Positions 18,375 to 28,800 of a stretch of DNA of 64,000 nt are shown in pieces. Origin of the DNA: a virus. The stretch spans positions 1-64,000 of the IMG/VR virus record IMGVR_UViG_3300042898_003677; one strand, given 5' to 3'. The first letter of the stretch is position 1, and each line of letters begins with the position of its first letter. The notes under the pieces were generated by a model. The model was given only the letters and a program-made list of their open reading frames with translations, ran no database searches and was not told where the DNA came from. Made by a program: the position numbers and the translations under genes.

Positions 18375-21352
18375 TAGTTACAATTGATACTTAAGTTTAT
18401 GCAGACATTTAATTCTACCGAGTCTTGTAAATTCTGAGTCGCACAACTCAGATTTGTTATTGTCAACTTATTACCGTTTAGGGTATAAGTAAAACCATAT
18501 TGGAATAATTTGTATAAATTATCTATCAAGGTTGTTCTCCACATAAAGTTTGTTGGTGCATCGTTGATTCCATAACCCTGATAGAAGTATTGATTAATAA
18601 TTACCTGTCCCCCAATTTTTAACTCCAAATACCACTGAGAATTAATTGAGTTCTGAATACACTGTGTCAGTGTTAAACCTGACTCTGTCAAGAAATTATC
18701 AACTCTGTTGTTCAATATGGACGTGAAACTTGAAACATTAGTATCTCCATTCAACCAAGGGTAAATAAAGAAGTCCACATACTCCGTATTACAATCGTAA
18801 TCGAAAATGTTTGTTGTGATGAAACAAGGTTCAGCAGGAACAGGAATGATTTGACAACCCCTTTGTCTTCTATAAACATATTTCTGTCTGTGGAAAATAG
18901 AGTTTTCTAATCTTGTTCCTGAATTCCAAATTGTTGTGGCGGGTATCATATTTTCAATCAACTTCATCCAATATGGACCTAACGAGTTTACATATTCAAT
19001 AAGTTTTTGATACGTGTATTTGTTGTTAGGTAATCCAACTGTCTGTTCTGATTGAAGGTATTTCCAAAATATAGATTGCAGTGTTAGATATCCGCCAGTC
19101 TTACCGTCACTTGAATACATCCTATTACGAGTGTTAATCATATTCTGCCAAAAAGTCTGAGCAAATTCAAAGAATGTTTTGCTCTGAGGTTGGGGGTCAA
19201 TAAACGTATCATCAACACCATATGGGAATATGAAATCGGCAGTAAATCCTGATGATGGAATTGGATAGTCGTATTTGTTTGACTGGTCCCAAACATCGTA
19301 AGTAAAACCTTGTCCAACGTTTAAGAATATGTCAACGTTTTTAACGTTAAGAACTAGCTTATCGTTATCGGTATAGTAATATGAATTAAAACCACCTTCA
19401 ACTGAAACTCTTAACTTATTGTCATCATCTAACCAAGATTTTTTATTATCAACAACTTTAACAATTTTGAATCCCTCTTTCATATATGGGAATTGTTCAA
19501 ATCTTTGAAGGTAAATTCCACCATAAGTGAAAGGTTGTAATTGTGTTTGGATATTGGTGTTGTCCCCCGTAAATGTTAAACCATTTAATTGTAATTCGTT
19601 AGGACTTCTGTGTTGTGGAGTTTGTTCATACCAACCAGCGCCTTCTTGGAAGAATGTTGAGTTTGTTCCCAATCCTGGTGTTGGTGCTTTAGGCCAACCA
19701 AAAATATCTACAGGATAATCATCCCTCAATATTGTCACATCATCATATTGTGTATTTGTTGTGTAGGCACTATACAAAACACCTTTCAATTTATAAGTGT
19801 TTGCACTATCTAAACTTGGTACCGTATTTACGTATGTTCCACCTGATAACTGAGCGAATTGCGTATTAAATTTCGCCATATCAATTCTTTGGTCAGCCAA
19901 GTAAACGTGCTCATTATAATCAATCAAAGCATCAGGCGCCCCAATTAATCTTAATAAGAATTCTACGGACCTTCTTGTTCCTTTAGATTTGAATAGGTAG
20001 GCAGAATTTAAAATAAGGTTTCTATAGAACTGATAGTTTAACTCTGTAGGTGTTAATGACGCCGCATAACCAGGGTATTCACTTATACCTGTATTACCAA
20101 ATACAGAATCTAAAAAGTTTTCATTTGTAATTGGTGAGAAATTGTTAGACCATCCTAAAGTTTTTGATAAGTTAACCAATAACTGTGATGGAATATCGTT
20201 TTGAGGAACATAATTAACGTTATTCATAAATGCCAGTGCATCAATGAATTGTTTTATTTGGTCAAAACTTCTACCATATAGTTGTAAAACTTTTTCAACT
20301 TTATGGTCCATAGTATCAAATTCTTTAATTGAATCCGTAACTAAAAATCTTGATATTAAGTTTGTTTTGAATGAATCCAAATACTCAGCCATATCAGCCA
20401 ACTTGGCAAGATAAGTATCAAAAGATGCCGACCTAATGTCTAAGTTCCAAGGACCATCTTTTGGCCAAGTAACCGTGTCGTAAGCAGTATAAAACTGACC
20501 CGCATCGTTCTGTCTTGGGACTTGGAAATTTGCAGTGTATGGTGGTTGGATTTGTCTATTAAGTAAGAATTTCTCAATCTCATCAAAATTCTCTAAAAAT
20601 ACTTTGTCCGTAATATAGTCGTTTAACTTGACAAGGTAGTCGTCATATATTGTTGTTGCGGTTCCAAATGGTTGACCTGAAACAATCAGTTGAATCTGAC
20701 CTGAACTTAAACTTTGTGCTGGTGTAAATCCGATTACTTGATAATCAATTCCAGAGAACGTTAAAGCGTAATTCAAATATGACTTTGTCATATCTCGATA
20801 TTCCGACGCAATAATTTCACGAGCGGCTAAATTTGTTGTCGCACTTACCGAAAAATCTATTATAAACGGATTATTAATTCTTTCAACAGGGATTTTAAAT
20901 ATTGTTTCGTCTTCAACAGAATCATAAACAATATTTGTCGCCGTAGCGCCAGTTGTAAAATCTGTCATTAGATAATACACATCCAATGAAGCAGGAAAAA
21001 AATTAATTATCTTTTGGATTGATACTGAAAATCTTTTTGCCAAAGAACCATACAACGAAAAGTTTAATACTTGGGAGACATCGTAATTAGGATACACTCT
21101 GAATTGTGTTGCCTGTATTCTTCTACTCTCATTTAAATCGTTGATGTCTAACCCTTCCAAATTTATTGGTTCGGAAAAAGTTCCGATTGAAAAGGTTCTG
21201 TTAACTTTTTCGGTTACACTTGTTGTAAAGTCAAAAACAGCCGAGGTAAGACCTCCCCCATCAACAACTTGGAATCCAACGATGTTGTCAAAAGCACCTG
21301 TTCCATTTCCTGGTCTTGGTGGGTAAAAAAACTTGTTGCTGTTAATTGCCAT
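18374..21352 (-). CDS. Large baseplate/tail structural protein (992 aa)
   Basis: No exact family is recognised. A central segment (FLLRLIGAPDALIDYNEHVY, about residues 465-485) resembles the motif seen in phage tail proteins that carry tail fibres on the baseplate. There is no signal peptide or membrane segment. Aromatic residues are frequent. The C-terminal 150 residues contain several Cys (GCQIIPVPAEPC, DYDCNTEY). Its start overlaps the upstream stop (TAATG), and its stop overlaps the next gene in the same way, so the 302-, 992-, 822- and 108-residue proteins are made from one tightly coupled operon. An adaptor between baseplate and the SprB-type adhesin is the most likely role, by position. 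Confidence 0.6.
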   Translation of the reverse strand: MAINSNKFFYPPRPGNGTGAFDNIVGFQVVDGGGLTSAVFDFTTSVTEKVNRTFSIGTFSEPINLEGLDINDLNESRRIQATQFRVYPNYDVSQVLNFSLYGSLAKRFSVSIQKIINFFPASLDVYYLMTDFTTGATATNIVYDSVEDETIFKIPVERINNPFIIDFSVSATTNLAAREIIASEYRDMTKSYLNYALTFSGIDYQVIGFTPAQSLSSGQIQLIVSGQPFGTATTIYDDYLVKLNDYITDKVFLENFDEIEKFLLNRQIQPPYTANFQVPRQNDAGQFYTAYDTVTWPKDGPWNLDIRSASFDTYLAKLADMAEYLDSFKTNLISRFLVTDSIKEFDTMDHKVEKVLQLYGRSFDQIKQFIDALAFMNNVNYVPQNDIPSQLLVNLSKTLGWSNNFSPITNENFLDSVFGNTGISEYPGYAASLTPTELNYQFYRNLILNSAYLFKSKGTRRSVEFLLRLIGAPDALIDYNEHVYLADQRIDMAKFNTQFAQLSGGTYVNTVPSLDSANTYKLKGVLYSAYTTNTQYDDVTILRDDYPVDIFGWPKAPTPGLGTNSTFFQEGAGWYEQTPQHRSPNELQLNGLTFTGDNTNIQTQLQPFTYGGIYLQRFEQFPYMKEGFKIVKVVDNKKSWLDDDNKLRVSVEGGFNSYYYTDNDKLVLNVKNVDIFLNVGQGFTYDVWDQSNKYDYPIPSSGFTADFIFPYGVDDTFIDPQPQSKTFFEFAQTFWQNMINTRNRMYSSDGKTGGYLTLQSIFWKYLQSEQTVGLPNNKYTYQKLIEYVNSLGPYWMKLIENMIPATTIWNSGTRLENSIFHRQKYVYRRQRGCQIIPVPAEPCFITTNIFDYDCNTEYVDFFIYPWLNGDTNVSSFTSILNNRVDNFLTESGLTLTQCIQNSINSQWYLELKIGGQVIINQYFYQGYGINDAPTNFMWRTTLIDNLYKLFQYGFTYTLNGNKLTITNLSCATQNLQDSVELNVCINLSINCN

Positions 21353-22260
21353 TATCCTGTAATCGTCGTGAAGTTTTTAGTGAAATCAATGTTATTACCT
21401 CTATCTTGACGAACTTCATATAACAACGCATTAAATTGGTCACGAATTTCAAACAAGTTGTATTGTTTGTAAATGTTGTTTTGACTATCATACATTGTGT
21501 ATACACCGTCATCAATAGATTTGGTTTGGTTACCGTAAAGGGCAATTGCAAGTGATGAGATATCGTATTCAACAATATCAATTTCAACTGTCACAGGATT
21601 GAAGTAGGTATTTGTGATAATGATACCTTGTCCTGGCTGTCCAATAAATGGTGTTGCGTTAGGTTTATTTGTTGGTGATGAAGATGGTGTTACTGTTAGG
21701 AATAATAAATTTGTTACCCCATCAACATATCTATATCTAACCGCCTTTTGAGTTGTGTTTATTTGATTTGTAACCACAGGTTCACAATAAAAACAAGATG
21801 TAACAATTCTAAAAAAGTTTGGTATTTTAGAACCATCAGCATTCAAATACTCAATTCTAAAACCTATAAGACCTTGTGGTACAAATTTATTTCTATATTG
21901 TGAAGGCACGTTATTTAGGTCTACAATAATACCTTTTACGTTAGGTAATGCACTAAGAACACCACAATCAGTAATTGTGGTTCTAATTTGTGCAGGTCTA
22001 ATCATCAAAGTGTAGATTCCTATGTCAGTAAATTCATCTGCAGGTAATGTTAGGTTGTATAAACCTCCCAAAATCTCAACATTAGCATTTCCACCTGTTT
22101 GTTCATTATTGAAGTATGGTCTCAATATTGAAGGTGCGTCAAGGGTCTTGAGAACAAAATCCTCAGTCTCATCTCTCGATGGCGTGTAATTTAAGATTAT
22201 CTCAACATCTTCGGGTGAGACATCTGCCGGTCTAATCGTTCCGTATGTTCCAATTGCCAT
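21352..22260 (-). CDS. Baseplate-associated protein of unknown function (302 aa)
   Basis: Not recognised. The N-terminal part (IRPADVSPEDVEIILNYTPS) and the regular alternation of polar and Val/Ile/Tyr residues suggest a soluble, mostly beta protein. It is the first gene after a late motif (22278-22285) and heads the operon that ends at the terminator near 15550. The stop codon overlaps the start of the 992-residue protein. A virion role is inferred from the operon alone. Confidence 0.55.
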   Translation of the reverse strand: MAIGTYGTIRPADVSPEDVEIILNYTPSRDETEDFVLKTLDAPSILRPYFNNEQTGGNANVEILGGLYNLTLPADEFTDIGIYTLMIRPAQIRTTITDCGVLSALPNVKGIIVDLNNVPSQYRNKFVPQGLIGFRIEYLNADGSKIPNFFRIVTSCFYCEPVVTNQINTTQKAVRYRYVDGVTNLLFLTVTPSSSPTNKPNATPFIGQPGQGIIITNTYFNPVTVEIDIVEYDISSLAIALYGNQTKSIDDGVYTMYDSQNNIYKQYNLFEIRDQFNALLYEVRQDRGNNIDFTKNFTTITG

Positions 22261-22277
22261 TTTTTAGTTCTTATTTT

Positions 22278-22285
22278 AATAAATA
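22278..22285 (-). promoter_or_regulatory. Putative late promoter motif of the 302/992/822/108 operon
   Basis: The coding strand reads CTATTTATTAAAATAA, 17 nt before the ATG at 22260 and two bases after the stop codon of the upstream gene. Confidence 0.55.
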
Positions 22286-22287
22286 GT

Positions 22288-23355
22288 TTATGCCTTTTTT
22301 TCTATGACAAAATATCCATATCCATAGTTAATCATATCACTTAAATTGTCTACCTCACCAATTCTTCTAACAGGTTCATATGCAGCAATCTTACCCCTTT
22401 CAACATATACATCTGTTGTTATTTGTGGTTGGTCAACAGATTTCATCAGTAATGGGTTTTTTATAATCGGTACCGCAGTGATATTATCCTCTGTAAAACC
22501 ACTACTATTTTCAAAGTATATTGTTTGTCCGTCAACATAATCATAGTAATCAACACCATTTACAGTGTATGCGGTATAAACAGGATTCATTTGAGTTATT
22601 GCCCCAATAATCGCACCTTTTTGAATTACAGGAACCCCAATAATATATTGAACGTTTCCGTATTGTTCCAACATTTTTAATTGTGATGTTGTGTTACCAG
22701 AAACAACAAAAGGAACTTGTTCGTATGATTTTGTTTCTTGAGCCTCAATTGTGTTAATTGCGTCACCGCTAAAAATGTAATCATAACTAACAGGTGTTGC
22801 GGACCAACTACCACCTAATGGTTGGAAAAATGCTTTACCAAGTGGGTTGTAAATAACCGTATTTGAGAAAGGAACCTTAACATCTTTTTTAACAGTATTA
22901 ATTCCAAATGGATTAGTCTGTTTCATTGTTATGGTATAACCAGAAGAGAACAAAGGATATGTATGTTGAAGTGTCCCTCCATTAAAATTTTCAATCGGGC
23001 TATTGTCTCCCCAATCAATAGTGTATTGAGAAAATTCCAAGAATTTTTTTAAGTCTGATGAGGTGTTATAAACAGTAAACAAATATGGATTTGCAGTGGT
23101 TGATGAGAATACAAAGTTTGTCGTTACATCTGATTGAAAAGCTGCTCCATCAAAAGGACTATAATATCCCATTTCAATGGTAGTGTCAGTTAACATAATT
23201 GGGACGGTAAGTCCTGTCATTATTGACGTTCCATTTGGACCACCACTTAATACTTGGGACATACCAGAATAAACCCCATAAGTTTCACCATTTACGGTAA
23301 CTTGTGAAAGGTCAGACTTTATAAACTCAGGTGATACAACAAATCTATAATCCAT
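22288..23355 (-). CDS. PKD-domain tail protein (355 aa)
   Basis: Residues about 105-165 hold a PKD-like (Ig-fold) domain, shown by YTIDWGDNSPIENF, then TLQHTYP and YTITMKQTNPFG; the WGD and H-x-Y pairs are the usual landmarks of that fold. The flanking regions are not recognised. PKD domains often act as spacers or adhesion modules in phage tail proteins and Bacteroidetes surface proteins. The gene follows the 276-residue protein with its start overlapping the preceding stop, and ends the operon that begins at 31072. Confidence 0.65.
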   Translation of the reverse strand: MDYRFVVSPEFIKSDLSQVTVNGETYGVYSGMSQVLSGGPNGTSIMTGLTVPIMLTDTTIEMGYYSPFDGAAFQSDVTTNFVFSSTTANPYLFTVYNTSSDLKKFLEFSQYTIDWGDNSPIENFNGGTLQHTYPLFSSGYTITMKQTNPFGINTVKKDVKVPFSNTVIYNPLGKAFFQPLGGSWSATPVSYDYIFSGDAINTIEAQETKSYEQVPFVVSGNTTSQLKMLEQYGNVQYIIGVPVIQKGAIIGAITQMNPVYTAYTVNGVDYYDYVDGQTIYFENSSGFTEDNITAVPIIKNPLLMKSVDQPQITTDVYVERGKIAAYEPVRRIGEVDNLSDMINYGYGYFVIEKKA

Positions 23356-24173
23356 TAGGGTGCAACATATTCATACCATTTTATCGGTGATGCCACCGTA
23401 CCAACTCTTTCAAAAGTTATTGTATCATACATTGTGTATGTTTGAGTCGGGTAATCCAAAGCCACTAAATAATAAAAATTAAATAATGAGTTAGGGCCAA
23501 AACTATTGGTTACTTGTTCTGATTGTGGTCTATTAACAAATCTTGTAAATGAACCGTCTTTTGCGTTCCAAAACTTACAAGAAACATAAAACTTATCTAT
23601 ATCCAAATATGTTCGTGATTTCAACCAATAAATAAAATAACCGTCTTTATCTCCAACCCAATCCAAAACATAACTTGGTTTCATAATTGAAACATCCTGA
23701 CCTTGCATTACAGCAGGCATTTTCAAACCTTGGGTTACTGGTAAAATAACAGTTAAATAAATTGTTTGACCTTTATCACTTGGTGAGTTATAATAATCAA
23801 GTTTCCAAAATGAATTTTTAAAACCATTTGAAAAGTAATATACCTCATCCGTTGAGAAGTCATCGGCTCTGTAATCAACAATCCAGTTTTGTGTAGAACC
23901 TGTCCCACTTATTGAGCCACCCGAAAAGAAATAAAAATCATAATTTAAACTGGTGTCATAAACACCTAAATTAGTATTGTTAACATCGGTAACACCTGAA
24001 TGTGAAAACCTATCAGTTTCAAAGTCTATAGGTCTACCAGCAACATCCCTATCAATTTCAGTTTGAATTGCATTGATTTCATTTTCGGTGTCGAGAAGTT
24101 CCCAATCCAATTGAACAGGTATATTTAAAATCCTGTCACTATTACGTGGTACGGTTAATGTTATTTTATTCAC
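23355..24173 (-). CDS. Baseplate-associated protein of unknown function (about 272 aa)
   Basis: Not recognised. The start is uncertain: a GTG at 24173 (MNKITLTVPR) overlaps the upstream TAA by 8 bp, like the neighbouring junction at 25860/25853, and is preferred to an in-frame TTG at 24200. The protein is rich in Tyr, Phe and Trp with beta-type segments (FYVSCKFWNAKDG, FNFYYLVALDYPT). No membrane segment or signal peptide is seen. It sits between two structural genes of the same coupled operon. Confidence 0.55.
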   Translation of the reverse strand: MNKITLTVPRNSDRILNIPVQLDWELLDTENEINAIQTEIDRDVAGRPIDFETDRFSHSGVTDVNNTNLGVYDTSLNYDFYFFSGGSISGTGSTQNWIVDYRADDFSTDEVYYFSNGFKNSFWKLDYYNSPSDKGQTIYLTVILPVTQGLKMPAVMQGQDVSIMKPSYVLDWVGDKDGYFIYWLKSRTYLDIDKFYVSCKFWNAKDGSFTRFVNRPQSEQVTNSFGPNSLFNFYYLVALDYPTQTYTMYDTITFERVGTVASPIKWYEYVAP

Positions 24174-25860
24174 AGTCGTCAATAATTGGTTGTGCTCCAA
24201 TAGACACCCCTTGTATTATATCTTGATAATTACTTCCTTCTGGAATTAACTTGAATATAACACTCTCAAAAGGGTATTGAGCATTGTTTAAGAATGGGTA
24301 AATAACCCCTCTGTTATTATCATCAAACTCACCAACACTATACGGTTCTCTCCATCTGAAAAGATTATCAGATGATGAATAGAATGCATAATTAGGTACG
24401 TCTTCAGTTATATCAGGAACACCTGTTTCAACATAACTTGAATACACTTTGAGAGTTGTTGGATAGTGAACTTTGTAATAATATCCACCCGTATTTCCTG
24501 TTGGTGAATCAACAGTTTTAAACACATCTTGATTGAATTTTATCTTTTGAATGTATGGTGATATCACTCTCTCAATTTGTTCATAATCATTCCACTCACA
24601 AAAATCACCATCAATTAAATCACCAATATTTAAAACATTATTATAATAAAAAGTCTCTGTTGAACCATTTGTTTTTGTGTGGCTTGAAACGGTTATGTTA
24701 GTATCTGAATATGAGTTGTTATCGTCCCACCAAGAATTAATATCTTTAGTTATATTAAAAAACCATCCTTGTTTTAAACCACTATTATTAAATGGTTTAT
24801 TAAAATAACCGCTATAACCCTTATTAACTATCGATAAAAATATTTCAGGTAATGGTCTCTTTTGGTTATCAACAACACCATTCAAATCCAAGTCTTTTTT
24901 CATCGTAAAGTTATAATTTAACGATGATGTCTTTTTAGATACCCTATCTAAATTATTAGGCGTAATTGATGAAAATTCGTATTGTCTAACATTTTTAAAT
25001 GGGTTTAATTCAAAACCTGTTTTAGTAACATATATGTCTGATTCATTAGCCAATACTTTGTTTCTTCTTACATAATACTTTGACTTAGTTTCTAAGTTGT
25101 CAGGATTGGCAATTCTTTTAAATGTCCCTAAGGTACCATTACTAAAAGTTGTACCAGTGTATCCAACGTCAATTAAGTTAAAAATGTATTCACTACTATT
25201 TGACTTCGAATCACCTAAAGAAAATACGTTAAAAACTTTTTGATTTCCATTATAGGTTAATGATAGTTCAACATAATCAGCAACCGTTAATCCGTGAGGC
25301 ATAAAACATTGGAATGAGATTATATTTGCACCACCTTGTTTAGAATTAAATACCACAAATGGTATACCATCTTGGGCTTGGAAATTTAGAGTGTTACCAC
25401 TATAAGTCGCCTCCATATTTTTTGTATAATCATTTTCAGCTGCGTGAGTAATGTAATAAGTCCAATTGTATGTGTACGCGCTCTGTGCAACATAAACAAA
25501 ATGATTATCATTAACATATGGTCTAAAAAAATCAAACTCATAATATTGTGGAAACCCTTTCCATATCCCAGAAAGTTTTGACTGTACCGCGTCAACATAA
25601 AAAAGATTATATTGGAATGGTAAATAATCTGTGGTTCCAGTGTAGGTGTTGTCGTATATGTAATCAACTTTAAATGTTGGTCGATAAGTTTCAGAAATTT
25701 CTCTTTCGTCTTCATATAATTGTGCAAGACTAATTGATGTGTTTCTAACGAATTGTATTAACTCTTTCTGCGTTTGATTTAAATCAATAGTAACTTGAGA
25801 GTCTAATATTGGTGCAGACTTAAAACTTAAACGTGATGGAACTATAGTAAAATTATTCAT
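24166..25860 (-). CDS. Baseplate-associated structural protein of unknown function (564 aa)
   Basis: Not recognised. The start ATG at 25860 overlaps the stop of the 1739-residue gene by 8 bp (ATGAATAA). The first 60 residues include a segment that may be helical (TQKELIQFVRNTSISLAQLYEDEREI). The rest is rich in Tyr, Asn and Phe, as in extended beta-rich virion proteins. No catalytic motif was found. Coupling to the 1739-residue protein suggests that the two assemble together at the baseplate edge. Confidence 0.55.
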   Translation of the reverse strand: MNNFTIVPSRLSFKSAPILDSQVTIDLNQTQKELIQFVRNTSISLAQLYEDEREISETYRPTFKVDYIYDNTYTGTTDYLPFQYNLFYVDAVQSKLSGIWKGFPQYYEFDFFRPYVNDNHFVYVAQSAYTYNWTYYITHAAENDYTKNMEATYSGNTLNFQAQDGIPFVVFNSKQGGANIISFQCFMPHGLTVADYVELSLTYNGNQKVFNVFSLGDSKSNSSEYIFNLIDVGYTGTTFSNGTLGTFKRIANPDNLETKSKYYVRRNKVLANESDIYVTKTGFELNPFKNVRQYEFSSITPNNLDRVSKKTSSLNYNFTMKKDLDLNGVVDNQKRPLPEIFLSIVNKGYSGYFNKPFNNSGLKQGWFFNITKDINSWWDDNNSYSDTNITVSSHTKTNGSTETFYYNNVLNIGDLIDGDFCEWNDYEQIERVISPYIQKIKFNQDVFKTVDSPTGNTGGYYYKVHYPTTLKVYSSYVETGVPDITEDVPNYAFYSSSDNLFRWREPYSVGEFDDNNRGVIYPFLNNAQYPFESVIFKLIPEGSNYQDIIQGVSIGAQPIIDDCE

Positions 25861-28800
25861 CTGCCAAATATTTTTCCTTAAATTTATCTAAAGCGCTGGC
25901 ACCATTTATTAATCCAAAATAAAAATGATTTGGTGCACCAACTAAAAATGTTCTTGGGTAATTACCAGCGTTTAATGATAATAATCCATTGTTATCTACA
26001 TTATAGATATAACCACGAGCATATAAATCATTGGTAAGAGCGTTTGAACCTAAGAAGTATGTTGGACTGACAGGGTTGGTTCTACTAAGTGACTGATACT
26101 TGTATTGTTGTATATTTGAACCATCCGTTGCCCAGTTATTATTTTCACCTCCAAATATAGTATTAGAACCGCCAAATGTAGTTGTCCTCCACTGATAAAA
26201 TGGAACCGTTTGTGATTTAATACCATAAACATATTGATACGCGTTTGCAGTAGGATTAGGTCTAAAATTTATTCTACCAGGTGTTATAAAGTCTTTATAC
26301 TGAAGGTCTTCCGTTGTTGAAGAGAAAAACACCGCCATAACTGATTTAGAGCCCGGAGCACCTAAAATTTGAATCTCACTTGTTGATGTGTTACCAGTAC
26401 TTTCATATGCGTCGGGTGAAAATTTAACAACACCAAATTCAGAATTTATTGACATAAGTTGCGCCAAATCCCCATCAACTCTTCTTTCTTCTCTTGAGAA
26501 TAATTGGTTAACAACACCATTAGGATTACCCAATGTTAATAATTTACTTAAGTATTCAGAATTTGAAATTCTACTAACAACAAAGAGGTTAACTAAGTCT
26601 GAAGTGTCCCCATAGCTTGACGGTGTGATTTGATTTATCACGTATCCTCTCATACTTGGTTCTAAACTAAGCTCTGCGTAAATAAAATCTTTAGGTCCTA
26701 AGTTTATAACTGTTGTTGGGAATAATAAATTTCTAGTATTTAAAGAACCAGTCTCATTTAGAGGTGTTGGTATCTTACCAATAAATCTATTTATTGTTGC
26801 ACTATATGGACTACTTCTCATATAGAAGTTAGCACTTGATTTATCATAGTAAACAAACTCCTTACAATATAATATTTCATCCAAAGTGTTATCACTATTA
26901 AAAATAGGTCTTGTTTGAATTGGTACCGTAAACAGTGTTCCGTTTATCCAGTTATTTGTAAAAGTTTGAGCTAAAACTCCTCTACATAAAGCGTAAAAGA
27001 ATCTAAATCTTAGACCCCATTCTTTAAACGCCAATAAATCTTTGCGAATGGCAGCTCCATTAATTTTTGGTCCGTCAGGCATAATCACATAACACCCTCT
27101 TTCAACAACATCAGTTGCGGGGCAGTTAGGGTTTATACTAAATGTTGTTCCTTGATTCTCATAACAACTTAGACTAACCATATTAGCACAATCAAAACTT
27201 TCTAAAACGTTTGTACTTGCTGGTAAATCTTGGATGTCAGGTTCTACAGTTTCAAATCCCGTTGAGAAGTTTTCAGTTGTAAAATCTTCACTGTCGGTGT
27301 TTAAAACATATATCGCAAAACCATTGTTTTGTTGTAATACAGGGACAATAGAATCCCAACTTGACCCATCTAAATAATCCGAACTAGGTAGTCTATCAGT
27401 TCTCATAACATTATAAAACTTAGATTGAATATTGTTATTAAAACTTGTACCAGTAAATTTAGGTAATAGTGAAAAAGACAGGTATAATGAACTCGTGTTA
27501 TTAGGTTTCTCAGATGATATTGTATAGTAGTAATCACCACCCGATAAATCTTCTGAGTTATCATATCTAGCCCAATTTGGTGTCGAAGAATAACTGTTGT
27601 TTACACTATTAGTTGTTAATGATTGGGCTCCGCTAAGTGTTGGTCTGTTAAAGAATCCGGTTACAAACGAAAAATTACTCGATGCGTTCGGACCATAAAA
27701 ATAAGTTCCAAAATTAGTAGATTTATCTAAACTACTATAGTATCCAACATTCTCTGATGTAAAACCTGAAAAGTCATTACCCGCTCTAAAAAATTTAGAT
27801 GGTATGAAAATCTCAGTTTGATTACTATGATTTTGAACTGAGATTGTTGATGAACTATTTAACGCTTGAATTGGTACATTTATTCTTGTTTCACCCGTAA
27901 TAATAATATCATTTTCATTCGGAAACCCAAGTATTTTACCAACCCCATACTTGTTAGTATATTTCGGTGAATATGGGTCAACACCTCTTTGTAATATCAG
28001 AACATATTGATTATCAAAATCACTAAAGACATCTCGTGTCTTTAATGTTTTAGTTGATAAATCACTACCATCACTGTTACCAGGCCAAGCTAAAAGATTT
28101 CTAGCGTTGTATTTTATAATTGTTGATGAGTCTAACATTTCAACAAACCCCCCATAACTTATTGGTGGTGGACAGTTACCAACAACTGTTATACTACCTT
28201 GGTCTATAGTTGGTGGTTGACACGCACAAATATCCATACTAATAGGGTCGTATCTTCCAAATCCATCATCAACTGTAGGACCTAACGATACTGTTTGAGG
28301 TGTGTTATTACAATCTATGTAGTTTATAGTTGTAGAAGTAGGTGCATTTGTATACGGTTCTATTGTTGTTATAGTATATGTTTGACAAGTAGAACAACCT
28401 TGAGATGCACTCAAGTTAAACGCCTCACTCATTGTGATTGCAGTGATAACTTGATAATACTCAATATCCATAGGATATTTGTAATTCGTTTCGGTTGAAC
28501 CTGTATTCAAATAGTAGGTAACACTACTATTTGTGAATTGACCTGTTGCGTAATCAATCTGTATCGGTCCTGCAGATGGAAATAAAGTTTCTCCTGAGAT
28601 ACCAGTAATGTAAGCACCATCAAAAGTTTCTCCTGTGTATAGATAGTTAACGTCTTTACTGCTTTGTGGATTTACAAAAGTAAGTAATGTACCAGTTTCA
28701 AAATTAGTTGATGTTACAATTGTTAAGCTGTTGTCATAGTGATTTACACCCGTATTTCCGGTGTAGTTAAAACTGACACTCATTTTATTGATATCATCAA

